64,000 nucleotides of DNA, from NCBI GenBank assembly GCA_002862435.1, contig PKDC01000008.1, forward strand, positions 1 through 64,000, read 5' to 3'. Every line of letters begins with the position of its first letter. The stretch's first letter is position 1. The position numbers and the translations under genes were made by a program. Source of the stretch: Pseudomonadota bacterium. Its GTDB lineage: Bacteria; Pseudomonadota; Gammaproteobacteria; UBA5335. Below the pieces are notes generated by a model. That model worked only from the letters and a program-made list of their open reading frames with translations, had not been told where the DNA came from and did not search any database. This document shows, piece by piece, positions 1 through 9,924 of the stretch.

Positions 1-860
1 GGGTGGCCGGCCCTTCCATCATCGCCCAGGCGCTGCCCGATCTGGCACCTGCCGCCCTGCCCAACCGCGCGCCGCGCCAAGTCAAGAACGCCATCGCCCA
101 GGGCATGGCCCTGGCGACCGGCATGATTCCTGATTTCGTCGGCTTCGAAGGCGCGCGGGAAAACCCTTACGCCATCCCCAATCTGCGGGTGGAATTCGCC
201 ACCTTGCGGCCCTATGGCGTTCCGCTGGGGTTCTGGCGCTCCGTGGGTCATTCCCACGCCGCCTTCGCGGTGGAGAGCTTCATCGACGAGCTGGCGGTGC
301 AACGGGGGGAGGATCCGGTAGTGTTCCGGCGCCGCCTACTGGTCGAGCACCCCCGTCATCTGGCGGTACTGGACCGTGTGGCGCAGGCCTGCGGCTGGGG
401 CACGCCGCTGCCGCCGGGGCATGGCCGCGGCGTGGCGCTCCATGAATCCTTCGGCAGCATCGTCGGCCAGGTGGCCGAAGTGTCGGTAAACGCGGATGGC
501 CAGGTGCAGGTGCATCGCGTGGTGATTGCGGTGGATTGCGGGCAGGTGGTCAATCCGCTCACCCTACGCGCGCAGATGGAAGGCGGCATGGCTTACGGAT
601 TGAGCGCGGCCCTGTTCGGCGCCATCACCATCCAGGACGGCGCCGTGACGCAGGGCAATTTCGACAGCTACCGGGTGTTGCGGATGAACGAGATGCCGCG
701 GGTGGAGGTGCACCTCATCGACAGCGGCGAAGCGCCGGGCGGCGTGGGCGAGCCGGCGACGCCGCCCATTGCGCCGGCGGTCTGCAACGCCATCCACCAC
801 GCCACCGGTACGCGCATTCGCCGCTTGCCCATTGATCCCGCCGCCCTGCGCGCCGCCTGA
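1..860 (+). CDS. Molybdopterin-binding subunit of a xanthine dehydrogenase-family hydroxylase (C-terminal part)
   Basis: The reading frame is open to the window edge, so only the last ~286 residues are present. They match the large molybdopterin-binding subunit of the xanthine dehydrogenase/isoquinoline 1-oxidoreductase (IorB) family, which hydroxylates aromatic heterocycles or aldehydes. Visible features are the FWRSVGHSHAAFAVESFIDE stretch, which binds cofactor in this family, and GVGEPATPP near the end. In that last motif the Glu corresponds to the family's catalytic base. The 2Fe-2S partner subunit and the N-terminal half must lie upstream, outside the window. The substrate cannot be inferred. 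A quinone oxidoreductase gene starts 24 bases after the stop on the same strand. Confidence 0.85.
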   Translation, partial: VAGPSIIAQALPDLAPAALPNRAPRQVKNAIAQGMALATGMIPDFVGFEGARENPYAIPNLRVEFATLRPYGVPLGFWRSVGHSHAAFAVESFIDELAVQRGEDPVVFRRRLLVEHPRHLAVLDRVAQACGWGTPLPPGHGRGVALHESFGSIVGQVAEVSVNADGQVQVHRVVIAVDCGQVVNPLTLRAQMEGGMAYGLSAALFGAITIQDGAVTQGNFDSYRVLRMNEMPRVEVHLIDSGEAPGGVGEPATPPIAPAVCNAIHHATGTRIRRLPIDPAALRAA

Positions 861-884
861 CCCGCGCACAACGGAGCCACGCCC

Positions 885-1850
885 ATGCAGGCCATGCGCA
901 TCCATCACACCGGTGGCCCGGACGCCCTGATCGCCGAAACCGTTCCCGATCCAGTCCCGGCACCGGGCGAAGTCGTCGTGGCGGTGGAAGCCGCGGGCGT
1001 CAATTTCATCGACTGTTACCACCGCAGCGGCCTGTATCCGCAACCTCTCCCGTTCACGCCGGGTGTGGAGGGCGCCGGTACCGTGTGTGCGCTGGGCGCC
1101 GAGGTCACGGCGTTCCGGATCGGGGATCGCGTGGCCTGGGTGGGGGTCGCGGGCAGCTATGCCGAACAGGCTGCCATCCCCGCCGAACGGCTGGTGCCGC
1201 TGCCGACAGCGGTCACGGCGCAGCAGGCGGCGACCGCACTGCTGCAAGGCCTGACGGCGCAGATTCTGACCAGCGAGACCTGCCCGCTGGCGCCGGGAGA
1301 TCAGATTCTGGTCCACGCCGGGGCCGGCGGGGTGGGCCGACTGCTGATCCAGATGGCCCGGGCGCGGGGGGCGCGCGTGATCGCCACGGTCGGCAGCCCC
1401 GGCAAGGTCGATCTGGTACGAGATCTAGGGGCCGAGCGGGTGGTCGACCGCAGCCGGGAGAATGTCGTGGCGGCCGGACTGGACTGGACGGGTGGCGCGG
1501 GCGTGCGGGCGGTCTTCGATGGCATTGGCACGGCCACCTTCGACGGATCGCTGGCCATACTCGCGCGCCGGGGCATGCTGGTGCTGTTCGGCCAGTCCAG
1601 CGGCCCGGTGGCGCCGGTGGATCCTGCCCGTCTGGCCGCGGGTTCTTTTTTCCTCACCCGCCCCAGTCTGTTCCACTACATCGCCGAGCGCGCAGCGCTG
1701 CTTTCGCATGCTGAAGCCCTGTTCGCCAACCTGCAGGCCGGGCGGCTGCAACTGCTGGTGAACCAGACCTTTCCCTTGACCGAAGCTGCTGCCTCCCATC
1801 GGGCACTGGAAAGCGGCCAGACCACAGGCAAATTGCTCCTGCTGCCCTGA
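885..1850 (+). CDS. NADPH:quinone oxidoreductase (zinc-independent MDR family)
   Basis: This 321-residue protein has the layout of QOR-type medium-chain dehydrogenases: a GroES-like N-terminal domain (about 1-125), then a Rossmann domain with AGAGGVGRLLIQMARARGA (about 145-165). It lacks the zinc-binding Cys/His cluster of alcohol dehydrogenases, as expected for quinone reductases. The family reduces quinones or enones with NADPH in the cytoplasm. The length (about 320-325) is typical. An ACGGAG ribosome site lies about 8 bases before the ATG. It may be co-transcribed with the molybdenum hydroxylase subunit just upstream, but a shared pathway is only a guess. Confidence 0.87.
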   Translation: MQAMRIHHTGGPDALIAETVPDPVPAPGEVVVAVEAAGVNFIDCYHRSGLYPQPLPFTPGVEGAGTVCALGAEVTAFRIGDRVAWVGVAGSYAEQAAIPAERLVPLPTAVTAQQAATALLQGLTAQILTSETCPLAPGDQILVHAGAGGVGRLLIQMARARGARVIATVGSPGKVDLVRDLGAERVVDRSRENVVAAGLDWTGGAGVRAVFDGIGTATFDGSLAILARRGMLVLFGQSSGPVAPVDPARLAAGSFFLTRPSLFHYIAERAALLSHAEALFANLQAGRLQLLVNQTFPLTEAAASHRALESGQTTGKLLLLP

Positions 1851-1939
1851 TCGCCGAATCGCGGCACGGCGTACCGGGCATGTGCAAAGCAAAGCCATCT
1901 GGCCCCAACCATCCAAATCCACCGAAGCATGGGCATGAT

Positions 1940-2881
1940 TCAGCGAGATGACACCGGCACGGAGCGATGCGACGCCGTCGGATCAGCGCGTGCCCGATCC
2001 AGATCCGCGCAGACCGCTCGGGCGCCATCCAGCAGGCGCGGACCCGCCCGCTGCAACCAATCGGGATCGATGGCGTAGACATGCCCGCCGCGCACCGCCG
2101 GCAGGGCGCGCCAAGCTTGCCAGCGCGTCAGCCAGGCCGGCTCCGCACCCGCCATGCCGCCGGCCAGGATCACCTCCGGCGCCGCTGCCAGCACCGCCTC
2201 CAACGACACCGTGGGGGTAAGGGTGCGTAGTCCCGCAAATGGATTGTCTCCGCCGCAAAGTGCGATGACCTGGCTGATCCAATGGCCGCCACCGACTGTC
2301 ATCAAGGGCGTGTCCCACACTTGATAGAACACCCGCAACCGGCGCGCCTCCCGGTGGCTTGCGGCCAGGGTCGCAAGACCGGTTTCAAACGCAGCTGCCG
2401 CGGATTCGGCCTGATCCGCAGTGCCGGCAAGTTGCCCCAACCGCCGCAGACTGGTAGGAATATCGGCCAGCGTCCGGGGATCGCTGCGATAAACCGGCAG
2501 CCCCATGCGAGCGAGCAGATCCAGCTGATCCGGCGCATTGCCACCCTGCCAGCCCACCACCAGATCGGGCCGCAGCGCCAGGATGGCCTCCACATCCACG
2601 CCGGTATAACTGCCCACCGAGGGCAGGTCGCGCGCGGCAGGCGGATAGTCGCTGTACGCCACGCCCCCGACGACTCCGCTGCCCGCCCCGGCAGCGAACA
2701 GCAGTTCGGTCACATGAGGCGCCAGGCTGACGATGCGGCGGGCCGGAGCCGCCAATTCCACCCAGCGACCGGTGTCATCGAGCTGACGCACCTGGGCCTC
2801 GAGAGGCATACAGAACTGCAAGCCGAGCAGCATCAGCCAACCCCAGGCAAGCCGCCTGCTGCGGGAATTGATCATCGCCAT
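1940..2881 (-). CDS. btuF: Cobalamin-type periplasmic binding protein, BtuF-like
   Basis: The 313-residue protein starts with a signal peptide (charged NSRSRR, then a hydrophobic core, cut near LEAQ). It continues as a class III periplasmic binding protein with the PARRIVSLAPHVTELLFAAG opening typical of BtuF. BtuF carries vitamin B12 in the periplasm to the BtuCD importer. GGAGG sits 8 bases before the ATG. The gene stands alone: no btuC or btuD is adjacent and I see no riboswitch ahead of it. The btuB-tonB-adenosyltransferase cluster is 36 kb away. A siderophore or other corrinoid ligand is possible, because this fold is shared with ferric-siderophore binding proteins. Convergent with the quinone oxidoreductase gene. 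Confidence 0.75.
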   Translation of the reverse strand: MAMINSRSRRLAWGWLMLLGLQFCMPLEAQVRQLDDTGRWVELAAPARRIVSLAPHVTELLFAAGAGSGVVGGVAYSDYPPAARDLPSVGSYTGVDVEAILALRPDLVVGWQGGNAPDQLDLLARMGLPVYRSDPRTLADIPTSLRRLGQLAGTADQAESAAAAFETGLATLAASHREARRLRVFYQVWDTPLMTVGGGHWISQVIALCGGDNPFAGLRTLTPTVSLEAVLAAAPEVILAGGMAGAEPAWLTRWQAWRALPAVRGGHVYAIDPDWLQRAGPRLLDGARAVCADLDRARADPTASHRSVPVSSR

Positions 2882-3169
2882 GTCTGGCCTCCGGAATGAT
2901 CCCCTGCCGCAGCTGATCTCGCCGGATAGCGCGCACCTTTGCGCGGAAAGACGCCGTCCGATCGCCTGCCAAGCATGAGCTGATGAAGATTCACGGAATT
3001 GTCAGGATTCACGTTGAGAGCAGCACTTAAGCATTTCTTGCGGATCGATCAGATCGTCCGCCATCGTCGCATCCCGCGCAGGATTGCCCGCCTGCGCCAA
3101 CTGCCTTAGGATGAAATCCCTTTTTCCCGAGGCTGGGCGCCGTCATGCGGCGATGTGCAGCCCTTAATA

Positions 3170-4507
3170 ATGGACTTATTGCTTCTTCCTTTCCTGATCC
3201 TGCTCAATGCCTTGTTTGCCTTGTCCGAGATGGCCGTCGTCTCTTCGCGTCAAGCTCGCCTGCAAAACCTGGCCGAACGAAAACACCCCGGCGCCAGCGT
3301 GGCCCTGGCCTTGCATGAGTCCCCCTCCAACTTTCTCTCCACCATTCAGGTCGGCATTACCACCGTCGGCATCCTGAGCGGCGCCGTCGGCGAACGCACC
3401 CTGGCCGATCCTTTCGCCGCCTGGCTGGTCAACTTCCCGACGCTGGCGCCCTATAGCCACAGCATTTCGCTGGGCACCGTGGTGATCGGCCTCACCTTTT
3501 TCTCCGTGGTCGTGGGTGAGCTGGTGCCCAAGCGACTGGCATTGCTGGCGCCTGAAAGTGTTGCCTCTCGCATTGCACTGCCGATGCATGGCCTCTCCCG
3601 GGTAGCCCGTCCGTTGGTGGTAATTCTGGCCACCGCCAGCGATCTGCTCCTGCGCCTGCTGGGTGCGCGGGCACACTCCGGGCCATCAGTCAGTGATGAG
3701 GAAATCCGCGTGCTGATGCAGCAGGGCGCAGAAGCGGGGGTTTTCCATGAAAGCGAACAGGCCCTGGTCGCCAACGTGCTGCGCCTCGACGAACAACCGG
3801 TGCGGGCCATCATGACCCCGCGCCGGGAAATCCGCGCACTGGATCTGGAAGCGCCAGCCGAAACCATGCGCGAAAATCTGCTGGCCAGCGACTATACCCG
3901 CATGGTGGTATGCCGTGGCGAGCTGGACCAGATCGTGGGCATCCTGCAGGCCGGCGACCTGCTGCGGCGGATGCTGGCCGGCGCGCCATTCACGGCCGAT
4001 GAAGTGGCCCAAGCCGCCCAGCCGCCGCTCTTTGTGCCCGAAAGCATGACCACTACCCGCCTGCTGGAAAAATTCCGTCAGGTGCGCCAGGAACTCGCCC
4101 TGATCGTGGATGAGTATGGCGACCTGCAGGGACTGGTGACACTCACCGACGTACTGAAAGCCATCATCGGTGAACTGCACTTACCGCAGACTCCGGAAGA
4201 GGAAAGCATGGTGCGGCGCGAGGATGGCTCCTGGCTGGTGGATGGCAGCCTGTCCCTGCAGCGTTTTCAAGCCGGCCTGCAGCTTCCTGACGACTGGATC
4301 GGCGATACCGACGGCGAATTCCACACCCTGGGCGGTTTTGTCATGAACACCCTGGGCCGGATTCCCCAGGCGGCGGATCATTTCACCCGCAACGGCCTAC
4401 GCTTCGAGGTGGTCGACATGGACGGGCACCGCGTGGACAAGATTCTGGTTTCGGTGCCCCCCGTATCCGAGGACGCTGAGGAAGATGGCTCACCGCCCCT
4501 GTGGTGA
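3170..4507 (+). CDS. CNNM/CorC-HlyC family membrane protein with CBS pair
   Basis: The protein has the standard three-part build. An N-terminal DUF21 membrane domain (about residues 1-190, with NALFALSEMAVVSSRQARLQ and a helix containing FFSVVVGELVPKRLA) comes first. Two CBS domains follow (about 215-340, with IMTPRREI and VDEYGDLQGLVTLTDVLKAI), then a CorC/HlyC C-terminal domain (about 350-435). The family is linked to magnesium/cobalt efflux or resistance and is often annotated as hemolysin. I chose the ATG at 3170, which begins directly with the hydrophobic segment. A GTG five codons upstream (3155) is possible. Neither has a clear ribosome site. A perfect 8-base hairpin spans the stop codon. 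Confidence 0.85.
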   Translation: MDLLLLPFLILLNALFALSEMAVVSSRQARLQNLAERKHPGASVALALHESPSNFLSTIQVGITTVGILSGAVGERTLADPFAAWLVNFPTLAPYSHSISLGTVVIGLTFFSVVVGELVPKRLALLAPESVASRIALPMHGLSRVARPLVVILATASDLLLRLLGARAHSGPSVSDEEIRVLMQQGAEAGVFHESEQALVANVLRLDEQPVRAIMTPRREIRALDLEAPAETMRENLLASDYTRMVVCRGELDQIVGILQAGDLLRRMLAGAPFTADEVAQAAQPPLFVPESMTTTRLLEKFRQVRQELALIVDEYGDLQGLVTLTDVLKAIIGELHLPQTPEEESMVRREDGSWLVDGSLSLQRFQAGLQLPDDWIGDTDGEFHTLGGFVMNTLGRIPQAADHFTRNGLRFEVVDMDGHRVDKILVSVPPVSEDAEEDGSPPLW

Positions 4508-4510
4508 GCC
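4487..4510. terminator. Hairpin across the stop codon of the CorC-like gene
   Basis: GGCTCACC and GGTGAGCC form a perfect 8-base stem around an 8-base loop, and the stop codon (4505-4507) lies in the right arm. There is no U-tract, so it is at best a weak or Rho-assisted terminator or a 3'-end stabiliser. The next gene, purD, converges on it from the other strand. Confidence 0.3.
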
Positions 4511-4677
4511 GGGGCCGCGCCATTTCTCATCAGGCAAACCAGGACACGCCACGCATCAAGACCGAGACACGGGTTTTCCGGGCGGTCCCGGCAAGCGAAC
4601 CGGGAATAACCGGCAACAAGCCAAGCCGATCCCCGTCGCAGAACGCCAAACCGGCAACCCGCCGCGCTCGCCAGAGG

Positions 4678-5955
4678 CTAGATCCGCCCCAGGGCGCGGT
4701 GGCCGATGTCGGTCCGGTACTGCACGCCAGGCCAGCGGATGGCCGCGACCCCTTGGTAAACCCTGGCTTTTGCGCTCGCCAGATCGTCCCCGAGGGCGCA
4801 CACACACAGCACCCGCCCACCATCCGTCAACACCTGGTCGTCTTCGCGCCGGGTGGCAGCATGGAACACCTGCACGCCAACCTGCGTCGCCGCCTCCAGG
4901 CCCGTGATGACATCACCCCGGCGCACCTCACCCGGATAGCCTGCCGCCGCCATCACCACCCCCAAGGCGGGACGGGGGTCCCATTGCGCGGTTTCCTGCT
5001 CCAAGCGCCCCGCCACCGCCGCCAGACACAGCGCCACCAGATCCGACTGCAGACGCAGCATCACCGGCTGGGCCTCGGGGTCGCCAAAGCGGCAGTTGTA
5101 TTCCAGCACCCGGGGCGTGCCATCCGGGGCGATCATCAGGCCGGCGTATAGAAAGCCGGTATAGGGGATGCCATCGGCGGCCAGCCCCGTCACTGTGGGC
5201 CGGATGATGGCGTCCATCACCTGCCGGTGCAGAGCCTCGGTCACCACCGGGGCGGGGGAATAGGCGCCCATGCCGCCGGTATTGGGGCCGCGGTCGCCGT
5301 CCTGCAAGGTCTTGTGGTCCTGGGAGGTGGCCATGGGAAGAACATGGCCGCCCCCCACCATGACGATGAAGCTGGCCTCCTCGCCTTCGAGGAACTCCTC
5401 GATGACCACGCGCGCCCCGGCCGCACCAAACTGGCCACCCAGCATGTCCGAGACCGCCCGATGGGCCTCGGCGAGATCGTGGGCAACGACCACGCCCTTG
5501 CCGGCAGCCAGGCCATCGGCCTTGACCACGACCGGCGCGCCCACGCTGTCGAGGTAGGCATGGGCTGCAGCCGCCTCGGTGAAGCTGCGGTGACGCGCGG
5601 TGGGGATGCCATGGCGCTCCATGAAGGCCTTGCTGAACGCCTTGGAGCCTTCCAGTTGGGCGGCGGCCTGGGAAGGGCCGAAGCAGGGCAGTCCGGCCGC
5701 CTGGAAACGGTCCACCACACCCGCGACCAGGGGCTGTTCGGGGCCGACGAGGGTCAGGCCCACGGCCTCGCGCTGGGCGAACGCCACCAGGGCATCCAGA
5801 TCGGTGGCAGCGAGGGGAACATTTTCCACCTTGGGCTCCAGGGCCGTGCCGCCGTTGCCGGGCGCGACGAAAACCTGCTCCACCTGGGGCGATTGAGCAC
5901 ATTTCCAGGCCAGGGCATGTTCGCGGCCACCGCCGCCGATCACGAGCACTTTCAT
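4678..5955 (-). CDS. purD: Phosphoribosylamine-glycine ligase (GAR synthetase)
   Basis: PurD joins glycine to 5-phosphoribosylamine with ATP, the second step of purine synthesis. The protein begins MKVLVIGGGGREHALAWK, the typical PurD start. It carries the ATP-grasp region (VKADGLAAGKGVVVAHDLAE, then EEFLEGEEASFIVMV) and the family signature around RFGDPEAQPVMLRL. At 425 residues it has the normal length. The open frame extends further upstream, but the ATG at 5955 matches the family start; an ATG at 5967 (MANAMKVL) is the alternative. It is last in the minus-strand block, about 170 bases after purH, as in many gammaproteobacteria. Confidence 0.96.
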   Translation of the reverse strand: MKVLVIGGGGREHALAWKCAQSPQVEQVFVAPGNGGTALEPKVENVPLAATDLDALVAFAQREAVGLTLVGPEQPLVAGVVDRFQAAGLPCFGPSQAAAQLEGSKAFSKAFMERHGIPTARHRSFTEAAAAHAYLDSVGAPVVVKADGLAAGKGVVVAHDLAEAHRAVSDMLGGQFGAAGARVVIEEFLEGEEASFIVMVGGGHVLPMATSQDHKTLQDGDRGPNTGGMGAYSPAPVVTEALHRQVMDAIIRPTVTGLAADGIPYTGFLYAGLMIAPDGTPRVLEYNCRFGDPEAQPVMLRLQSDLVALCLAAVAGRLEQETAQWDPRPALGVVMAAAGYPGEVRRGDVITGLEAATQVGVQVFHAATRREDDQVLTDGGRVLCVCALGDDLASAKARVYQGVAAIRWPGVQYRTDIGHRALGRI

Positions 5956-6122
5956 CGCGTTAGCCATCCGGAATGAAGTGGGGCGCGGCGCATGAGCCGC
6001 GAACAGGGGGCGCAAAGGATAGCACAGCCCCCGCATGCCCTGGCTTCGCCAAGCGTCAAGCCATCCCTTGCAACGGGCTGCCCCGTTGAACGCGGACAGG
6101 CGCCGTGCTTCCCAACAAGCCG

Positions 6123-7685
6123 TCAGTGCCGAAAATGGCGCACGCTGGTGAACACCATGGCCATGTCGTGTTCATCGGCGGCGGCAATCACCTCGGCATC
6201 GCGCAGCGAGCCGCCGGGCTGGATCACCGCCGTGATCCCCACCTCAGCCGCCGCATCGATGCCGTCGCGGAAGGGAAAGAAGGCATCGGAAGCCAGCACC
6301 GAGCCGGTCACCGCCAAGCCTTCATCGGCGGCCTTGATGGCGGCGATGCGGGCGCTGTAGACCCGACTCATCTGCCCGGCACCGACGCCGATGGTGCGTC
6401 CCTCGCGGGCGTAGATGATGGCGTTTGACTTGACGAACTTGGCCACCCGCCAGGCAAACAGCAGATCAGCCACCTCGGCCGGCGTCGGCGCACGGCGGGT
6501 GACGCACTTGAGCTGCTCGGCCGACAGCGTGGCGAGGTCCCGGTCCTGCACCAGCATGCCCCCCGCCACGCTGCGCCATTCCAGGGCCGGCAGGGGCGCT
6601 GGCGGAACAGGTCCGCAGCTCAGCACCCGCACATTGGGCTTGCTGGACAACACCTGCAGCGCGCCTTCGCTGGCTTCCGGTGCCACGATGACCTCCACGA
6701 ACTGGCGCTGCACGATGGCCTGCGCCGTCACTTCATCAAGCGGGCGATTGAGGGCGATGATGCCGCCAAAGGCGGAAGTGGGGTCAGTGGCATAGGCCCG
6801 CTCATAGGCCTCAAGCGGACTGTCCGCTACCGCCACCCCGCAGGGGTTGGCATGCTTGACGATGACACAGGCTGGAGTTTCGAAGGTCTTGACACATTCC
6901 AGGGCGGTGTCGGTGTCGGCGATGTTGTTGTAGGACAGCGCCTTGCCCTGCAACTGAACCGTACTGGCCACCTCGGCCGCAGCCGGATGGGCAACGCGGT
7001 AGAACGCCGCGCGCTGATGGGGATTCTCGCCGTAACGCAGATCCTCGACCTTGTGCCACTGGCCGCCCAAGGTGGCGGGGAACGGCGCGCGGTGACCCGT
7101 CTCGTCCATGGCGCTCAGATAGTTGGCAATGGCACTGTCATAGCGGGCGGTGTGGGCAAATGCCTTGGCGGCCAACTGGAAACGCCGCTCGGGCGTCGTG
7201 GCGCCGTCTCGCTCCAAGGCATCGGCCAAGCCGGCGTAATCCTCGGGATCCACCAGCACCGTCACGCGCCCATGGTTCTTGGCGCTGGCCCGGATCATCG
7301 CCGGCCCGCCAATATCGATGTTTTCGATGGCATCCGCCAACGAGCAACCCGGCTGGGCCACGGTGCGCTCGAAGGGATACAGGTTCACCACCAGGAAATC
7401 GATGGGCACGATGCCGTGCAGCGCCATCAGTTCGCCGTCCCGATCCATACGCCCCAGCAGGCCACCGTGAATCCGCGGATGCAGGGTTTTCACGCGGCCA
7501 TCCATGATTTCGGGAAACCCGGTATGGCGCGACACCTCGATCACCGGCACCCCCTCGCGCGTCAGCAACTGGGCCGTGCCACCGGTGGACAGGATCTGCA
7601 CGCCCAAGGCCGCCAGCCGCCGGGCCAAGGCCACGACGCCGGTCTTGTCGGAAACGCTGAGGAGGGCATAACGGTCAGTGGCCAT
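6123..7685 (-). CDS. purH: Bifunctional AICAR transformylase / IMP cyclohydrolase
   Basis: PurH carries out the last two steps of IMP synthesis. The 520-residue protein has the N-terminal IMP cyclohydrolase (MGS-like) domain starting [20 protein letters not shown], with STGGTAQLL and [20 protein letters not shown]. The AICAR transformylase half contains the [18 protein letters not shown] motif and the [20 protein letters not shown] ending. Length and both domains are intact. It follows the fis-type gene by about 50 bases on the same strand and precedes purD. This fis-purH-purD order is common in gammaproteobacteria. Confidence 0.97.
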   Translation of the reverse strand: MATDRYALLSVSDKTGVVALARRLAALGVQILSTGGTAQLLTREGVPVIEVSRHTGFPEIMDGRVKTLHPRIHGGLLGRMDRDGELMALHGIVPIDFLVVNLYPFERTVAQPGCSLADAIENIDIGGPAMIRASAKNHGRVTVLVDPEDYAGLADALERDGATTPERRFQLAAKAFAHTARYDSAIANYLSAMDETGHRAPFPATLGGQWHKVEDLRYGENPHQRAAFYRVAHPAAAEVASTVQLQGKALSYNNIADTDTALECVKTFETPACVIVKHANPCGVAVADSPLEAYERAYATDPTSAFGGIIALNRPLDEVTAQAIVQRQFVEVIVAPEASEGALQVLSSKPNVRVLSCGPVPPAPLPALEWRSVAGGMLVQDRDLATLSAEQLKCVTRRAPTPAEVADLLFAWRVAKFVKSNAIIYAREGRTIGVGAGQMSRVYSARIAAIKAADEGLAVTGSVLASDAFFPFRDGIDAAAEVGITAVIQPGGSLRDAEVIAAADEHDMAMVFTSVRHFRH

Positions 7686-7738
7686 GGGACGGGCTCCAGC
7701 ACGGGGATGGGGGACGCGGCTGGAACCGGACGGGGACG

Positions 7739-8020
7739 TCAGCCGCTGATCTGATAATGTCGCAGTTTCTTGCGCAGGGTGGCGCGATTGATCCCGAGGA
7801 TCTCGGCGGCCTGAGTCTGGTTGCCACCGACGTGGGCGAGCACCCGTTCCAGCAGGGGTCGTTCAACCTCTTCCATCACCAGACGGTGCATGTCGCCGGT
7901 GTAGAAGCCGCCTAGTTCGTGCATATAGCGGCCCACCGCACGCTCCACACACAACCGCAGGGGGAGCTCTTCGGCAGCGGGTTCGAGCGCCCGGGCCGCT
8001 GCATGTTGCGCACTATCCAT
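7739..8020 (-). CDS. fis: Fis-family nucleoid-associated transcription factor
   Basis: The 93-residue protein is close to the 98 residues of E. coli Fis. It has the C-terminal helix-turn-helix [20 protein letters not shown] followed by KLRHYQI, the diagnostic Fis end. The N-terminal half is more acidic and less conserved, as usual. Fis homodimers bend DNA and activate rRNA and other promoters in growing cells. It sits directly before purH on the same strand. About 180 bases separate it from the DUF3426 gene, so it could have its own promoter. Confidence 0.93.
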   Translation of the reverse strand: MDSAQHAAARALEPAAEELPLRLCVERAVGRYMHELGGFYTGDMHRLVMEEVERPLLERVLAHVGGNQTQAAEILGINRATLRKKLRHYQISG

Positions 8021-8202
8021 GGGTCGCCTTGCCTCTATCCTGAGTAATCATCGACCGAGGCCACGCGGGAAGGCCAGCGCCATGCATCGCAGAGCCGACA
8101 TCCCACCTTCCGGCCCGCAAACCCGTCAGTCGAACCCGCTATCAGGCCATCTTAAGCAGTGCCGCCCCATCCCTCAAGCCCACGCAGACGAGCGAGCCTG
8201 GT

Positions 8203-9006
8203 CTATTCGGGGGGAAGCAGTTCGAACCGGTATCCCGCTGCCTGGCGCCCTGGATCCAACAGTTCCAGATGAATCGGCACCCGCGCCTCGGGGGTGAGCA
8301 GCGCGCTGCGATCCACGGATTCCTGCAAGTAGGCCTCCGGCGCGAAGGTGCCGATCGCCATCGATCCCCCAAAGGGATCCTCCACGCTCAGCCGGATGCG
8401 TGGGTAGGGCTGGGCAAAGGGCGCCCGGTTGACCAGTTCCGCCTCGAACAGCAGCCCCCCCTCGCGCCGGGGGTGGGTAGTGAACTGGTGCGCCTCCAGC
8501 GCCAGCAACCGCACCTCCACGAGCGGCGGCAACGCACAGTTTGCTCCCACGTTTTGCAAGCGGGCGCAGCACCATTCGAGCAATGGCCGCCAAGCCGGAT
8601 CAGCCACCCAACGCGGCCCGAAGACCATGAGCACCTGCGCGCCCAGCAACGCGCCCGCCACGCCACCCAAGGCCATCCACCACCACCCGGCGCGGCGCGG
8701 CTTCGCCTCGACCTCGGCGAGATCCTCGTCTTCCCATATCGGCTCCGGGAGCGCGACGATCCCCGGCTCATTATCGGCGACGCCTATCTCCTCCGACCAG
8801 AACATCAGGTGCGGTGCCTCTGCCGCGCTGTCCGGAGGCGGATCGACAAGGGGCACAAGCCCAGGCGGCGACTCATCGTCCTGCAGGCGCGCCAAGGCAT
8901 CGAAACAGTGTTGACAGACACTGCAGCACACCTCGCCGCGCGCTAGCCGCAACTGCTCGGCCCGCACCTGGAGCCGCGTTTGACAGGCCGGACAATCCAC
9001 ATACAT
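8203..9006 (-). CDS. Zinc-ribbon and DUF3426 membrane protein
   Basis: The N-terminus carries an MJ0042-type zinc ribbon: MYVDCPACQTRLQV followed by CSVCQHCFDAL, giving paired CxxC motifs. One membrane helix (about residues 139-160, WWWMALGGVAGALLGAQVLM) follows an acidic linker. The rest is the DUF3426 domain, predicted extracytoplasmic. Function is unknown. The gene is regularly found between prmA and fis in gammaproteobacteria, as here. I start at the ATG at 9006 because the zinc ribbon begins there; five codons upstream (MEGSG) are possible. It follows prmA closely and is likely in the same operon. Confidence 0.8.
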   Translation of the reverse strand: MYVDCPACQTRLQVRAEQLRLARGEVCCSVCQHCFDALARLQDDESPPGLVPLVDPPPDSAAEAPHLMFWSEEIGVADNEPGIVALPEPIWEDEDLAEVEAKPRRAGWWWMALGGVAGALLGAQVLMVFGPRWVADPAWRPLLEWCCARLQNVGANCALPPLVEVRLLALEAHQFTTHPRREGGLLFEAELVNRAPFAQPYPRIRLSVEDPFGGSMAIGTFAPEAYLQESVDRSALLTPEARVPIHLELLDPGRQAAGYRFELLPPE

Positions 9007-9021
9007 GCCCGACCCCTCCAC

Positions 9022-9924
9022 TCAATCCCGAAGGCGCCGCCCGGCCAGACAGACCCAGCCTTCCCGTTCGCCCACGGCGGACAGTGTAATCCAGTCCCCG
9101 TAGGCCGCCTGCAGCGGAGCGACATGGCGCGCCAACAGTCCGGCCATCACCAGCCAGCCCCCGGGTTTGAGCAAATCCCGGAAACGCGGCGCCAATTCTT
9201 GCAGGGGCCCCGCCAGGATATTGGCCAACAGCACATCCGCAGCTTCGGCAAGGGTTTCCGGGGCGCTGACATGGACCCGGCCCAGCAAGTCGTTGCGGCG
9301 GGCATTTTCCCGCGTTGCCGTCAGCGCCTGGGGATCGATGTCCACCGCCTCGATGCTTGCCGCGCCCAACAGCCCCGCCGCCACTCCCAGAATGCCTGAA
9401 CCACAACCGTAGTCGATCACCCGCAGGCCCGCCAGCTCGGCGCCATCAAGCCAGGTCAGGCACAGGGCCGTGGTGGGGTGGGTGCCGGTACCAAAGGCCA
9501 GCCCCGGATCCAGACGCAGATTCACGGCGGATGGATCAGGGGGCTGGTGGGCGCTGGGCACCACCCACAGCCGTTGTCCGAAGCGCATGGGCTTGAAATC
9601 CTTCAGCCAGGCACGCTCCCAGGCCTGATCGTCAAGCCATTCCAGGCGATGCGGTGGCAGCGGCAGGGGATGGCACTGAGCCGCCAGATCCAGCAGCACA
9701 CGCAGCGGATCTGATTCCAGGGGCAGCAGCGCCGTCAGGCGCAGGCGATCCCACAACGGGGTGGCGCCGGGTGGTGGCTCGAACAGGGGTTGGTCGGCTC
9801 CGTCCTCCAAGGTCACGGCCACGGCGCCGGTCTCCAGCAAGGCCGCCTCCAGAGCCTCGCTCTCCCCCGGGCCGATTTCCATCACCAGTTGCTGCCAAGG
9901 CATGACGGGCTCCATCGAGGGCAT
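9022..9924 (-). CDS. prmA: Ribosomal protein L11 methyltransferase
   Basis: PrmA trimethylates ribosomal protein L11 using S-adenosylmethionine. The 300-residue protein has the L11-recognition N-terminal domain and a Rossmann methyltransferase domain with RVIDYGCGSGILGVAAGLLG (motif I). It also has the DPGLAFGTGTHPTTALCLTW substrate motif and VLLANILAGPLQELAP. Length is normal. Its start codon overlaps the accC stop codon by one base, so translation is probably coupled to the biotin carboxylase gene. Confidence 0.95.
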   Translation of the reverse strand: MPSMEPVMPWQQLVMEIGPGESEALEAALLETGAVAVTLEDGADQPLFEPPPGATPLWDRLRLTALLPLESDPLRVLLDLAAQCHPLPLPPHRLEWLDDQAWERAWLKDFKPMRFGQRLWVVPSAHQPPDPSAVNLRLDPGLAFGTGTHPTTALCLTWLDGAELAGLRVIDYGCGSGILGVAAGLLGAASIEAVDIDPQALTATRENARRNDLLGRVHVSAPETLAEAADVLLANILAGPLQELAPRFRDLLKPGGWLVMAGLLARHVAPLQAAYGDWITLSAVGEREGWVCLAGRRLRD